Shown here: one piece after another, positions 22,312 through 31,800 of the stretch
Layout: each line of letters opens with the position of its first letter
How positions within the stretch are numbered: the stretch's first letter is position 1
Assembly: GCA_956465555.1 (NCBI GenBank)
Contig: OY101115.1
Coordinates: 2,604,001 to 2,668,000, forward strand
Direction of reading: 5' to 3'
DNA length: 64,000 nucleotides
Source: Nitzschia sp. pyKryTriq1
Lineage: Eukaryota > Bacillariophyta > Bacillariophyceae > Bacillariales > Bacillariaceae
Notes under the pieces: model-generated
The model's database searches: none
Seen by the model: only the letters and a program-made list of their open reading frames with translations
What the model was told of the DNA's origin: nothing
Position numbers and translations under genes: made by a program

Positions 22312-23648
22312 AGCTCTTGAAAAGTGGCAGCGGCGGGGATATTTTTCTAGCAGAGGGCGCAACAAGCTCATCTACACTCTAGTTCTACCTCTTCTAGTTT
22401 AAAAACAACGCAGGTAACCAAATCGGACTCCTGTAGACTCATACATTTTTAATATTTGTTGGTCGTCACTATATCAGTAGTCGAGAAAGGTACTACTCAT
22501 TAACTAGCCACAGACAGTAAGTAGAAGTGGTAGACTACTTGCCGTGCCATTTTTCCCTTTGCTACTCTAGAGAATAATCCAACGTGAAAGTCGATGGAGA
22601 AACCGGGACGAATGAATGGTAACTCACGGGAGATCAAAATTGAAACCGTCGATAAATACGAAGTACGTACTACTGAGCACCTTTCGGTGAGTCGAAACTT
22701 GGTCGGAACTGAATCATCATATTTGAAATTGGCCATATTCTACTCTAGATTGCAAACTTGATGATACTTGATGAGCGATCGAGCAAAACCTTTTAGATAG
22801 AGGGTTTCGACGTGGATCTATTCGGAACGGACTAGGTAGTAAGAGTCGGAGCAGTCGAACGTCGTCGCTCGTCGGTCGCTGTTAGATACAATTGGCATAC
22901 AAATCCAAGGAGTGGAGGGGTTGGGTTGTTATATATTTATTCATACACGAATAATAGAAACCTGAACAATTTAGCTCAATGCACATAATTGAGAACAGAA
23001 TCCCGCTCCGGTTTTGCCTCCAACGCCCGAATACTACAATAAGCGCCTCCGTGTCCCGCGTGTCGTCGTGTGTCTTGTTTTGTACTTTGTACGAGTACTC
23101 GCCGTTCGTACTCCTTCGATACGTTCATACTGCTTATTGTACAGTACTTGTACCGGTGTTCATTCTTGTCAACGCCGACCATAACGAAGACGACTGTTTT
23201 GATAGTAGGAGGGAGTCAAAAGGAGACACCCGTGTTTTTGTTTCGATTCAAAAATTGGCTGGCCTCTCCGTTGTTGCCATATCTTGATTTATTTGTCTGT
23301 CGACTCAAAGTGGATGATCATCTGAAGCAGCTCAGTCTCATAGTTTTTGGATCTCACAAAGTGGATTGCCAGAACGCAAGCAAGCAAGCAATCAGTCGAT
23401 TGATCCTGAGACGTTCCAGTTTCTCTCGCTCCGTGTGCGTTCTTTGACTTTCTCGGTTTTGCTGTTTGGTTGTACTTTGCAAGTTTCTTTGCCTGTATTT
23501 GTCATCGATCGATCAACGACCGTGAGCAAAGCACAATAATTACTTTGCTACTTTGTCGATAGTCTCGTGGTTTGTTGAATTCTACGAGTACACTACACTC
23601 CACTCAACTGACAGTCCCAACCCGAACAAGAAACCACTTCAAGACAAC
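22312..23648. promoter_or_regulatory. Intergenic region upstream of Cdh1
   Basis: About 1.3 kb with no supported gene. A short patch of TACTAC/AGTAG sequence is at 22430-22510 and GTAC elements occur at 23080-23160. The last ~200 bp are presumably the Cdh1 5' UTR; the Cdh1 frame is open from 23553 but the first ATG is 23649. Confidence 0.4.
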
Positions 23649-25745
23649 ATGATGGAGACAGACACTGTCACTCCAGCAGCATCTCTGCCTATGGTTCAGA
23701 TGATCCAACCGCGAGAAACCCCGGGGTTTTCGCCTGCGAATCGGCTGACAGTAAAGACAGCGTTGACGCCTGCAACGCACGAATCTTCAACGCCAATGTC
23801 GTACTCAACGATGGAAAGCTCGTTCACCCACTTGTCCGAGGACTCTTCTTCGAGCTGCTCCAATCGATCTGTGAGAGTTCCCATGCCCTCCCCTTCGCGG
23901 TCGAGACTGGATAGACGATATGCAAAGAGACTGGCAATTCCGTCTCCGATCAACACAAACTTAGCAAATGCTTCCACGCCCCCCTTGGCGCCGTCGTCGG
24001 CATCTTCGGCGGCTTCGGCTCCCGCGAGATTGGTTCTGCCACCGGGGATCACGCGAGATCCTTATGTCTTTCGTCCCACTCCAGTAGTGACTGCTTTTAC
24101 ACCTACCTCCTGTCCGAGCCCTTTGAACATGTCACCCAGACAACACTTCTTTCCAAGTACCAGAGAAGAAAGCTCGAGTAGTTGGAGCGCTAACAGTACT
24201 CCCACATCCAGACGTCGGCCGCCTGTTCGAGCGTCCTCTGATATTGGTACTTCGGATCGATTTATTCCTTCCAGAGCTACATCAAATATGAACTTTAACC
24301 TTTGGGACTTTATGAACGACAGAAGTCCCTCTGGAAGCACCGCATCAGTCTCGGAGGAAGGCAATGCGAATAACGATCCCCAAACTGCTAACACTGGCGA
24401 TGACACAAATACCTCCAGTACCAATACTGGTGGACGAACCTCCGATACTGCAACTTCAACTCAGCAAAATCTTCATAATGTGCTGCTCCGCTCTGAGCTC
24501 TTGGGTGAAAACGTTAGTCCTTACTCAAACAACATGCCTCTGAATGCCAGTCAACCCCGACTCCCTGGTCAAACCCCACCTCTTAGTGATGGAATGAATC
24601 GTCTAAGATTCCAGAGTCCGAGACAGGCTTACCAAGAGAATATCTTTAATGAGCTGGTGGGTCCGACTTCGGTTGTCAATTCGTTCAGTTTGACACCCGT
24701 TGGGAGTGCGGCAAGTCAACGACTCATGACGGCGCCACAGAAGCGCCGTCGGCGAATTGCCAAGGTCCCCTTCAAGGTGCTTGATGCGCCGGCCTTGCAG
24801 GATGATTTTTACCTCAATCTTGTGGACTGGTCGTCGCAAAATGTTTTGGCTGTCGGACTGGGTTCGTGCGTCTACCTGTGGAGTGCTTGCACCTCAAAAG
24901 TCACCAAGCTCTGCGACTTGGCACAGACTGAAGACATTGTCACATCTGTGTCATGGGCCCAGCGGGGTACGCATTTGGCGGTAGGAACCAATCGTGGAGA
25001 GGTGCAGCTATGGGACACTATCAAGTGCAAGAAGGTACGGACGATGACTGGACACTCTGCTCGTGTGGGAACGTTGGCCTGGACAGGACCAGTGTTGGCT
25101 AGTGGAAGTCGGGATCGATTGATCTTTCTTCGTGATGTCCGAGTCCAATCTTCGTTTACCGATCGCTTGACTGCGCACAAGCAAGAAGTTTGTGGTCTGA
25201 AATGGTCGTACGATGAACCGTCCTTTTTGGCTTCCGGTGGTAACGATAACCAGTTGCATGTTGTGGACAGTCGCAATCCCGGCGCACCCGTCTACCGCTT
25301 CTCCGACCACACGGCTGCTGTCAAGGCCATTGCCTGGTCTCCTCATCAGCACGGTCTCTTGGCGAGTGGAGGTGGTACCGCTGATCGCTGCATTCGATTC
25401 TGGAATACTCTGAGTGGATCTAGTCTCAGTTGTGTCGACACGGGTAGTCAAGTCTGCAATCTTGCGTGGTCTCAGAACTGCAATGAGATTGTTAGCACCC
25501 ATGGATACTCCTTGAATCAAATTGTGGTTTGGCGCTACCCCAGTCTCAGCAAGGTAGTGACACTTACGGGACATACCTACCGTGTCCTCTACCTTGCCAT
25601 GTCCCCTGACGGTTCCACCATTGTCACGGGTGCAGGAGACGAAACGCTTCGATTCTGGCAAGTCTTTCCTGGACCGCGATCTGACGGAAAGAACAATGCC
25701 GGAGGACTTTTGTTTCCGAATACACTTGGATCGGTCATTCGATAA
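23649..25745 (+). CDS. FZR1: APC/C co-activator Cdh1/FZR (CCS52-like)
   Basis: Activates the anaphase-promoting complex in late mitosis and G1 and recruits D-box and KEN-box substrates. Single exon, 698 aa, ATG at 23649. The Ser/Pro/Thr-rich N-terminus has many SP/TP sites, as expected for CDK control. The C-box DRFIPSR, which contacts the APC/C, is near residue 203. Next is KVPFKVLDAPALQDDFYLN, the classic Cdc20/Cdh1 entry to the propeller. Seven WD40 blades run from about residue 375 (VDWSSQNVLAVGL, LASGSRDRLIF, FLASGGNDNQLHV, IVTGAGDETLRFW). The protein ends in Ile-Arg, the IR tail that binds APC3. The DRFIPSR form of the C-box and the overall match favour Cdh1/FZR over Cdc20. Confidence 0.95.
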   Translation: MMETDTVTPAASLPMVQMIQPRETPGFSPANRLTVKTALTPATHESSTPMSYSTMESSFTHLSEDSSSSCSNRSVRVPMPSPSRSRLDRRYAKRLAIPSPINTNLANASTPPLAPSSASSAASAPARLVLPPGITRDPYVFRPTPVVTAFTPTSCPSPLNMSPRQHFFPSTREESSSSWSANSTPTSRRRPPVRASSDIGTSDRFIPSRATSNMNFNLWDFMNDRSPSGSTASVSEEGNANNDPQTANTGDDTNTSSTNTGGRTSDTATSTQQNLHNVLLRSELLGENVSPYSNNMPLNASQPRLPGQTPPLSDGMNRLRFQSPRQAYQENIFNELVGPTSVVNSFSLTPVGSAASQRLMTAPQKRRRRIAKVPFKVLDAPALQDDFYLNLVDWSSQNVLAVGLGSCVYLWSACTSKVTKLCDLAQTEDIVTSVSWAQRGTHLAVGTNRGEVQLWDTIKCKKVRTMTGHSARVGTLAWTGPVLASGSRDRLIFLRDVRVQSSFTDRLTAHKQEVCGLKWSYDEPSFLASGGNDNQLHVVDSRNPGAPVYRFSDHTAAVKAIAWSPHQHGLLASGGGTADRCIRFWNTLSGSSLSCVDTGSQVCNLAWSQNCNEIVSTHGYSLNQIVVWRYPSLSKVVTLTGHTYRVLYLAMSPDGSTIVTGAGDETLRFWQVFPGPRSDGKNNAGGLLFPNTLGSVIR

Positions 25746-25990
25746 AAATAACAATTGCATTACGGCTTGACGGCGCGCAGCACGCAAATTCTACAGCTAC
25801 GGCTCTGCTACAACAACAAGATAGAAGTGGAATGAACCTAGAAACTTTCTGCTAAGAACATTTAGACGAATTGAATTTTCAAACTTCAGAAATGATGTTT
25901 ACCAGAGATTTTACTTTATGGTCATGAGATGTTCCACCGCTGTAGCAAATTCCTGGCTATAGCATAGCTTGGCCAAGCACGCAAGCTAGG

Positions 25991-27757
25991 CTACACTTTG
26001 TCCTTTAGCTGCCGCTCCAAACTTTCTATCCTCGCCATCCACTCAGCTTCTCTTTGCTGTGAAGTCCGCTGCAGTGAGTGCAATTCCGATCGCACTTCCT
26101 CGAGGGAAGCTCTTGTGTTCTTCAGTTCGGTGTAAAGGTCCTGCTGATCGGTGGTTGCAAAAACCCTCTGACTGGGGAAGATAATTTGACGCCTTTGTCG
26201 CTGTTGCTCTCTTTCTACTTCTAGTATATCCAAGGTTTTTCTCAACCGGGTCGAGAGATCCTCAATGACAGCGTCCCTCTTTTTGATCGCAGCATCCGCT
26301 TCGTCCAATCCCTTCGATTCATAATACTGCTGCTTCGTTTCCAGAACTTTACGCTCTTGGGCATCTCTCTCGTGTTGCGCAATGGTGGCACGCGCAGTTT
26401 CGAGTTCTGCCGCCATTTGGTCCCGCTCTAACCGCAAAGAACCCACCTCTTTGTGTAAAGAAATGACTTCTTCGTTTCGGATCGTCGCCTCTTCGTTCAG
26501 ATCCTGGCATAGACCAGCATACTTCTGAAGCTTGACGTGCGCATCATGCTGCCACCGTTGCTGCAATACCGGTATGTATATCAATCGATAAAGAGAGAAA
26601 CGCATGAGATACGCTGGGAGCACCATCCCTGCCGCAGTAGTGCAGGCATGGACATTGTTGTCGGAATAAATACCCATAAAACTTACCCTGTCTTTCGTGA
26701 GCTGCTCTAGTTGTGCCTTGTGGCGTGCAGTGACTTCGTCGAGTAATCGGTCGCTGATTCTCAGGCTCGACTCCAACGACGATGAAGGATGAGCTGCATC
26801 TTCTGGGTGCGTTAATGCTTCCGTGTTGCAGGAACTACACGTGTACTCATTACGGAGGCCCACAGACCGAAGGTACTCCATATCATCCCTAGCTGCAGCC
26901 AGTTCAGTCTCAAACTTGGTACAATGGCGACATTTACCGTTGTTGTTGTCATTGGAGAAGATATTGGAAGGAAATCTGAATCCTCCCTTGGATGCACTGT
27001 CGTTGGATGCCGATCTATGAAATAAATGATCCTGTGTGGGCTGGGCACGGGCTGGAAGAGAGTAGCCCCCTCTCGAAGGCAACGACTCGGCATCTAGCTG
27101 CTGTGTCTGTGGTACCCACTGTAATGATGCTGTATCGAAATTGATGCTCTCGTCCCCCTCCATTCTCCTTCCTGATGGCTCAAGAGAAAGTTTATCCAAA
27201 TCAGCACCCAACAAGCCAGCCACGAACCGGAGCGGCTCATCCGGCTCTACAATCGTTGTAGTACCCTGATCTCTGCCTTGAGCATGGTGGTGGCGGTGGT
27301 TGTTTACGGAAGGAGGGGGTCTTTTCAGCGACGCCGCGACTGCTATCTGCTCTGCTGTCGCCTGGGTCGAAGTGGAAACATCCAGCACAGTTTCCAACAA
27401 CTCTGTCTTCCCTCCAAGATTCTTGGCTTGATCTCGAATGAGATCCGAGGCGGACTTCGTCTTGTGGAGACGGCGTCTATGCTTGCGATTGTTTACCCGC
27501 TGGATAGTTTGACTCTCGACATCTTCGCTGACAGCAGTTTTCGCTGTTTTCCCCGAGCTGATGGTTCCCGAGGATTTTCCAGGATGCTGCTTGTTGGTTT
27601 GACTGGTGGAATGGTGGCTATGTTGACTACTACTCGAGGACTGGTGAATGCTTTGATTATTATTGCTAGCAGGCCCATCCTCCTCGCCCCGTTTGTAAAC
27701 AACATGCTTGTTGTTCACTTTGACCCAGGCATTCAACCATCCCTGACCGAGGGGCAT
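25991..27757 (-). CDS. Unknown coiled-coil protein with CxxC pairs and an in-frame intron
   Basis: Best model: exons 27757-26687 and 26560-25991 (546 aa). The 126-bp interval 26686-26561 starts GTAAGT and ends TTGCAG and has no stop in frame, so retention would give 588 aa. It encodes hydrophobic, non-coil sequence that breaks heptads present on either side (QLTKDR joined to QRWQHDAHVKLQ), which argues it is an intron. The first ~270 residues are Ser/Gln/His-rich. CRHC and CSSC, about 30 residues apart and flanking a helix near residue 300, could bind zinc. The C-terminal ~200 residues are a long coiled coil. Family unknown; a scaffold or cytoskeletal role is only a guess. Confidence 0.68.
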   Translation of the reverse strand: MPLGQGWLNAWVKVNNKHVVYKRGEEDGPASNNNQSIHQSSSSSQHSHHSTSQTNKQHPGKSSGTISSGKTAKTAVSEDVESQTIQRVNNRKHRRRLHKTKSASDLIRDQAKNLGGKTELLETVLDVSTSTQATAEQIAVAASLKRPPPSVNNHRHHHAQGRDQGTTTIVEPDEPLRFVAGLLGADLDKLSLEPSGRRMEGDESINFDTASLQWVPQTQQLDAESLPSRGGYSLPARAQPTQDHLFHRSASNDSASKGGFRFPSNIFSNDNNNGKCRHCTKFETELAAARDDMEYLRSVGLRNEYTCSSCNTEALTHPEDAAHPSSSLESSLRISDRLLDEVTARHKAQLEQLTKDRVSFMGIYSDNNVHACTTAAGMVLPAYLMRFSLYRLIYIPVLQQRWQHDAHVKLQKYAGLCQDLNEEATIRNEEVISLHKEVGSLRLERDQMAAELETARATIAQHERDAQERKVLETKQQYYESKGLDEADAAIKKRDAVIEDLSTRLRKTLDILEVEREQQRQRRQIIFPSQRVFATTDQQDLYTELKNTRASLEEVRSELHSLQRTSQQREAEWMARIESLERQLKDKV

Positions 27758-29672
27758 GTCGACCGACTACCTGACACTCAGACAAAGTGTCAAGTGATAT
27801 TATTGTTTGATGTTGTTGTGGTCACCCAAAGCTCAGATGCAGGTGTTCATGTCTGTTCCCCTGGTATATCTATTCTCTGTCCTTCTTCTTACGAGTGCTA
27901 TCAACTAGTTGTCGCTGTTCAAAGACTAATGGACTGAAACCTCCCACAATGTAAAGGCAATCGCTTGTTTGATGTTGCGTGATAAAATCAACGAACGGGA
28001 AGCAAGAATAAAGCAGGCACACGCGGAGAGAGCCCTACCGGTGAATACGTACCAGGTACTGTACCTGGTACTTTTAGTACAGTAAAAAAAACGAGTACCA
28101 GTACCATACCCGTGAATCGCATGGGAGCGGAGGCGATTTTTCTGCGTAACTCATGCATTCCAAAAAAATCATCAACCGGTTGTTCGTTGTTGAAAGAGCC
28201 TTTTTGGTTGGCTGTCTGCTCTCGTAGGATGTCTACCATGAAGTACAGGTATCTGGTACTGCGCAGAGTTGATGTGGCCCCTCTAACGAGGAGGGAAGCG
28301 GAACTCTCCACTAAATACCCCGCCCGAGCGAGCGAAATTACTATTCACCAGCAATTATCGGGCGTACTTATAGATCCTTGGTGACGAACGAACTTTTCGT
28401 CGCGACGAGAAAATTGAAGAAACTCCATTTAAGGGCATTCTTGAGTTCTGACAGCGAGGGGCACTATTGACACATGTTGACCAAAGAACCCCAACGAACT
28501 TCCGGAAGATTTTAGGTGAATTCTCTTTTTGATATACAAGTTGCACCACAAGGGTGCGCTGGAGCTTAGCATGATGGTTGGGGAAGGACGGAGTTTGTGC
28601 CTCTGGCAAGGTGGACTGCAACGACTCGTAGTTACGGGATTCAATTCGTGATTTAAAGTAGATGAAATTAAAAGAAGTGAGACTATTTTTCTGGGGTGTT
28701 TTTGAGAGATGAATCTTTTGTAATCGTAAAGTAGTCGTGAAGTGTCAGAGGCACGAACGACTTATCATAAATGTAGTGGTGATGGCGATCTTGGATGTCT
28801 TGTGAAGTTTGTGATGCATGCCTGGTTTTGGGGATCCCACAATTTTTTTGATTGTTTATTAAAAATATTACATTTTTTGCAAACAAGACACGAATTTTGT
28901 AGATTCCTCAAAATACTTAAATCCGGGTGACCCCTTGACGCGCGTACAGTACCAGTATGAAAAGGAGTACCAGTACGAAAAGGAGTATCCTGTACATCAC
29001 GCCCGGTCACCTCCCCAACAAGAGAGACCGGCGCCGGCAAATCTGCTGTAAGTAACACCTTATCATATTTGTCATATATACGTGGTCCACGAATACGGCC
29101 GGCACGAAAAAAGGTGTAGATGCGAGCATGCTAAATTGAGCTCTATACGTGTATAGATACAACTCAATGTAGATTTTACAATCTCGATGACAATATGAGA
29201 AATCCATGGGCTTTGCGCTTGGGTTTGGGATACTGCCTGCGGGTCAAGACCACTGCGGCTCCATTATTTTCGTTTTTGTGCGTACCGGAACGTACTGTAC
29301 CGGTACCTGGTACCCAGCACAGTACCTGGTACTACTGTACGCACTGGTACAGAAAGTACAGACGGTACCTGTACTATGAATATTCCTACGCAGTACCTGG
29401 TACCAGTACCACGTACTGTATGTATGTACACGGTACTTGTACAGTATTCACAAGTCGCGTGAGTCCAAGAATCGAATCTGATCTGTCTGGTATTCCACCC
29501 GTCAACTAGATTAGATATCCCAGGGGCACAAATCGATCACGACCACCACTTTCTCGTTCCAACATCATCGGACCCTACTGTACAGATACAATTCTCCTCT
29601 ACAATTCAATCCTTCATCACTTCGTGTTCCAAATATATCGACTCCAGAGATAGCTGACTTTGAACAGTAATA
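27758..29672. promoter_or_regulatory. Longest gene-free stretch, with GTAC islands
   Basis: About 1.9 kb between the divergent coiled-coil gene and RPA43. I see no coding sequence with a recognisable family and no RNA gene. GTAC-centred palindromes cluster at 28045-28110 and very densely at 29281-29450. A short imperfect direct repeat of GTACCAGTAYGAAAAGGAGTA type occurs twice at about 28950-28990. An AT-rich patch lies at 28830-28890. The last ~150 bp are presumably the RPA43 promoter and leader. Confidence 0.5.
29281..29450. repeat. Dense GTAC palindrome island
   Basis: I count 19 GTAC tetramers in about 170 bp, most inside longer palindromes such as GGTACC, AGTACT, TGTACA and CCGGTACC. 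Random sequence would give fewer than one. No fixed repeat unit or period is evident, so it is not a simple tandem repeat. Similar but smaller islands occur in many other intergenic stretches of the window. Confidence 0.8.
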
Positions 29673-30480
29673 ATGGGAAAAAGAGATCGGTCGGATAGTG
29701 ATAAAAAGGCCAAGAAGCGGTCCAGAAACGACAAAACAAAAGACGACGACAATAAGATTGCTACTACCAGCGAGAAAAATATTGCCCCAGACGTGTCGTC
29801 GGTCGGTGATCAAAGAAAGAAGACGCCAACCAAAAAAGAATCATCGGCAAGGCTCAAGAAGTCTATATTTTTGAAAAAGAAAATTGACGTCGAACTTTCA
29901 TTGCTTCCAGGTTCACTACATAACACAGATGACGCCGTTCAGGATTCCCTCAACCAATTGCTGATGAAGTTCTCGGATGGGCTGGGTGGGATTTTATTGG
30001 CCTACGAAAACGTGCGGATAAATAAAGATGGAAAAGGAGAAGGACGAGGGTTTATATTGAACGAACTTCCATGGATTCATTATACTGTATCATGTGATGC
30101 CTTGGTCTTTCGACCGTACATTGGATGCGAGGTAAGAGTGCAATTATTGTCGAGTGGGTTTGTTCGAAAAATATTTTCTCAAAACTGTTGAGATCTGTTC
30201 TAACCAAATTCAGTTGCATGGAGTGGTGAATGAGTGTTTTCCTTCCCATTTGGGTATGCTAGTATTGAATTACTTCAATGCAATGGTGTCTGCGGAACAG
30301 CTCCATGGTGCCGGATATTCGTTCGATGCTGATCTACAAAAGTGGGTTTCCGAAAGTGGGGCGCAAACGATTTCTGTTGATAGTAAGATCACTTTCGAGG
30401 TTGACAAGATCCATGAATGCGAAGGAACAATGTCTCTGGAGGGCGTTAACCCGTCACTTAGTTTACTGGTGGAAGCATAA
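29673..30480 (+). CDS. RPA43: RNA polymerase I subunit RPA43
   Basis: Stalk subunit of RNA polymerase I; pairs with A14-type partners and contacts Rrn3/TIF-IA for rRNA transcription. Exons 29673-30131 and 30214-30480, phase 0 intron of 82 bp; 241 aa. A Lys-rich nuclear/nucleolar N-terminus precedes the SHS2/OB-type body: LNQLLMKFSDGLGGILLAYENV, then HYTVSCDALVFRPYIGCE, and across the splice LHGVVNECFPSHLGMLVLNYFNA, which matches the GvVN...H.G.LV...FNA signature of the family. The intron lies exactly before that signature and splicing restores it. Converges on Costars 1 with only 91 bp between stops. Confidence 0.9.
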
Positions 30481-30571
30481 CGAGGTCCTCGGATCTATTG
30501 ATGCTTCATTCTGTCGCCAAGGCTTGTAGATCCGTAAAAGTAATCGAGCACATCACTGTATCAAACGGCTT

Positions 30572-31166
30572 TTATTTTCCGACGATAGATATGATAACAT
30601 TGTCATGTGCGCCTTTTAGCAGCATTTGTCCTTTGAAATCGATGAGCTTGCGCTTCTTTGCGCTTTTTAAAGTCCCAACCAGAGCTTCATAGTAGTTCGC
30701 CACTTTATCGTCATCAAACAATTCTCCAAATTTCACTTCTGGCTTGCCCTCTTCTCCTATGCGTCTTATGTCTTTTAATAGTTGCTGCAATTCAGCTTCC
30801 AATCTCGACTGAAAACGTAACGAACAGAGAACGACGGTTGGTTCTGATGAGGATTACTGGCAGGAAGTTGGACGTTGCTTCGAACAATACATGGACAGTT
30901 TTATTTACCTCCTGTTCATTGATTATATCGTCCGATGTCACAATTTTATTTTCCGATTCTTCTTCGGGTGGCCACTTCAGCTTGCTGGCCTTTCGTGTTG
31001 GGATTGGGGGTGTGCAAGTCGTGGGCTTTTCTGGTACTTTCTCGTCCTCCAAAACAGAACTGGTCGGGATTTTGTCCGGGGTGGGTGGCTTTACAGTTTT
31101 AGTCAAAGCCTTGGCCGGTGACTTTTCTACCTCATCATCAGGAAAGTCCTCTTCCCATTCTGACAT
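30572..31166 (-). CDS. Costars/ABRACL-family protein 1, N-terminally extended
   Basis: Costars-domain proteins are small winged-helix-like proteins linked to actin dynamics and cell motility in Dictyostelium and animals. Exons 31166-30909 and 30808-30572, with a phase-0 100-bp intron; 164 aa. The domain is in exon 2: LQQLLKDIRRIGE, VKFGELFDDDKVANYYEALVG, then TLKSAKKRKLIDFKGQMLLKG and HDNVIIS, a close match to ABRACL. Exon 1 adds ~86 acidic, Pro/Lys-rich, probably disordered residues beginning MSEWEEDFPDDE. The frame is open further upstream to 31439, but that part reads like leader sequence. A second copy lies at 55917-56309 with an intron at the same place. Confidence 0.88.
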
Positions 31167-31800
31167 TTTTGTCTTGGCTGCAGAGAGGGAGAAAACGGTC
31201 GGCACGGCGGGAATCGGCAGATTCGTAGGGAGCACGGGTGGATATAATTTCCGCTTTCCAAGAAGTACGGTACGACCGGTGGAGGGTTTCTCAGTATATC
31301 CTGCAGAAGCAACACCAACACTGCACTTTAAAAAGCAGAGGGGGAGTGGGACAGCGAAAGACACAAGGTTGCAATAGATTGTGAACTGGAACGACAGCAA
31401 CTGAAGGGGAATGTGTGGGAAATATGAAGAGGAAGACATCTCTCGGTCACGCGGGTCACATCATGCAAGCATCAGCTCTAACCGGTACCAGTACCGTACC
31501 AAAGTGGTCGGCCAAATAGGGGACTTTCCCCGAGTTGTAACCCGAATTAAGCCCCAAAATAGTGAATTCCCCCAGCTCCCTGGTATTGTACGCGCATGAA
31601 TCTCCCGCCAAAAAACCTGTCCATCCTCCGTCGTACTTTCATGGACTCAAACGACAAACGACCGCGACTTCCAGATCGCGGCGAGAGCAGGACCGAGAGG
31701 ACACATTATTTTTTCGTTTTTCGCTTTTCGATGAAACCCACAAAGGTGTTTGCTCTTTCCATTCTTCTATTCCTCAACGGTTAATCCTCTCTCGGTTAAA
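31167..31800. promoter_or_regulatory. Divergent promoter region, Costars 1 / NUFIP1
   Basis: About 630 bp between divergent starts. It contains CCCGCCAAA at 31604-31612 (reverse complement TTTGGCGGG, E2F-like), about 190 bp before the NUFIP1 ATG, and a GTAC patch at 31483-31502. No gene seen. Confidence 0.45.

Noticed and set aside
26561-26686. Treating the interval as coding in all transcripts
   Set aside because: Canonical splice ends and restored heptads on joining favour an intron, though retention remains possible.
27278-27937. 219-codon plus-strand ORF antisense to the coiled-coil gene
   Set aside because: It mirrors a low-complexity coding region, its translation has no family resemblance, and the opposite strand gives a coherent coiled-coil protein.
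29281-29450. CRISPR array or simple tandem repeat
   Set aside because: GTAC palindromes are irregularly spaced with no constant repeat or spacer, and the window is eukaryotic.
31167-31439. N-terminal extension of Costars 1 to 31439
   Set aside because: Open but of leader-like composition; the short MSEWEED start gives a more typical acidic N-terminus.
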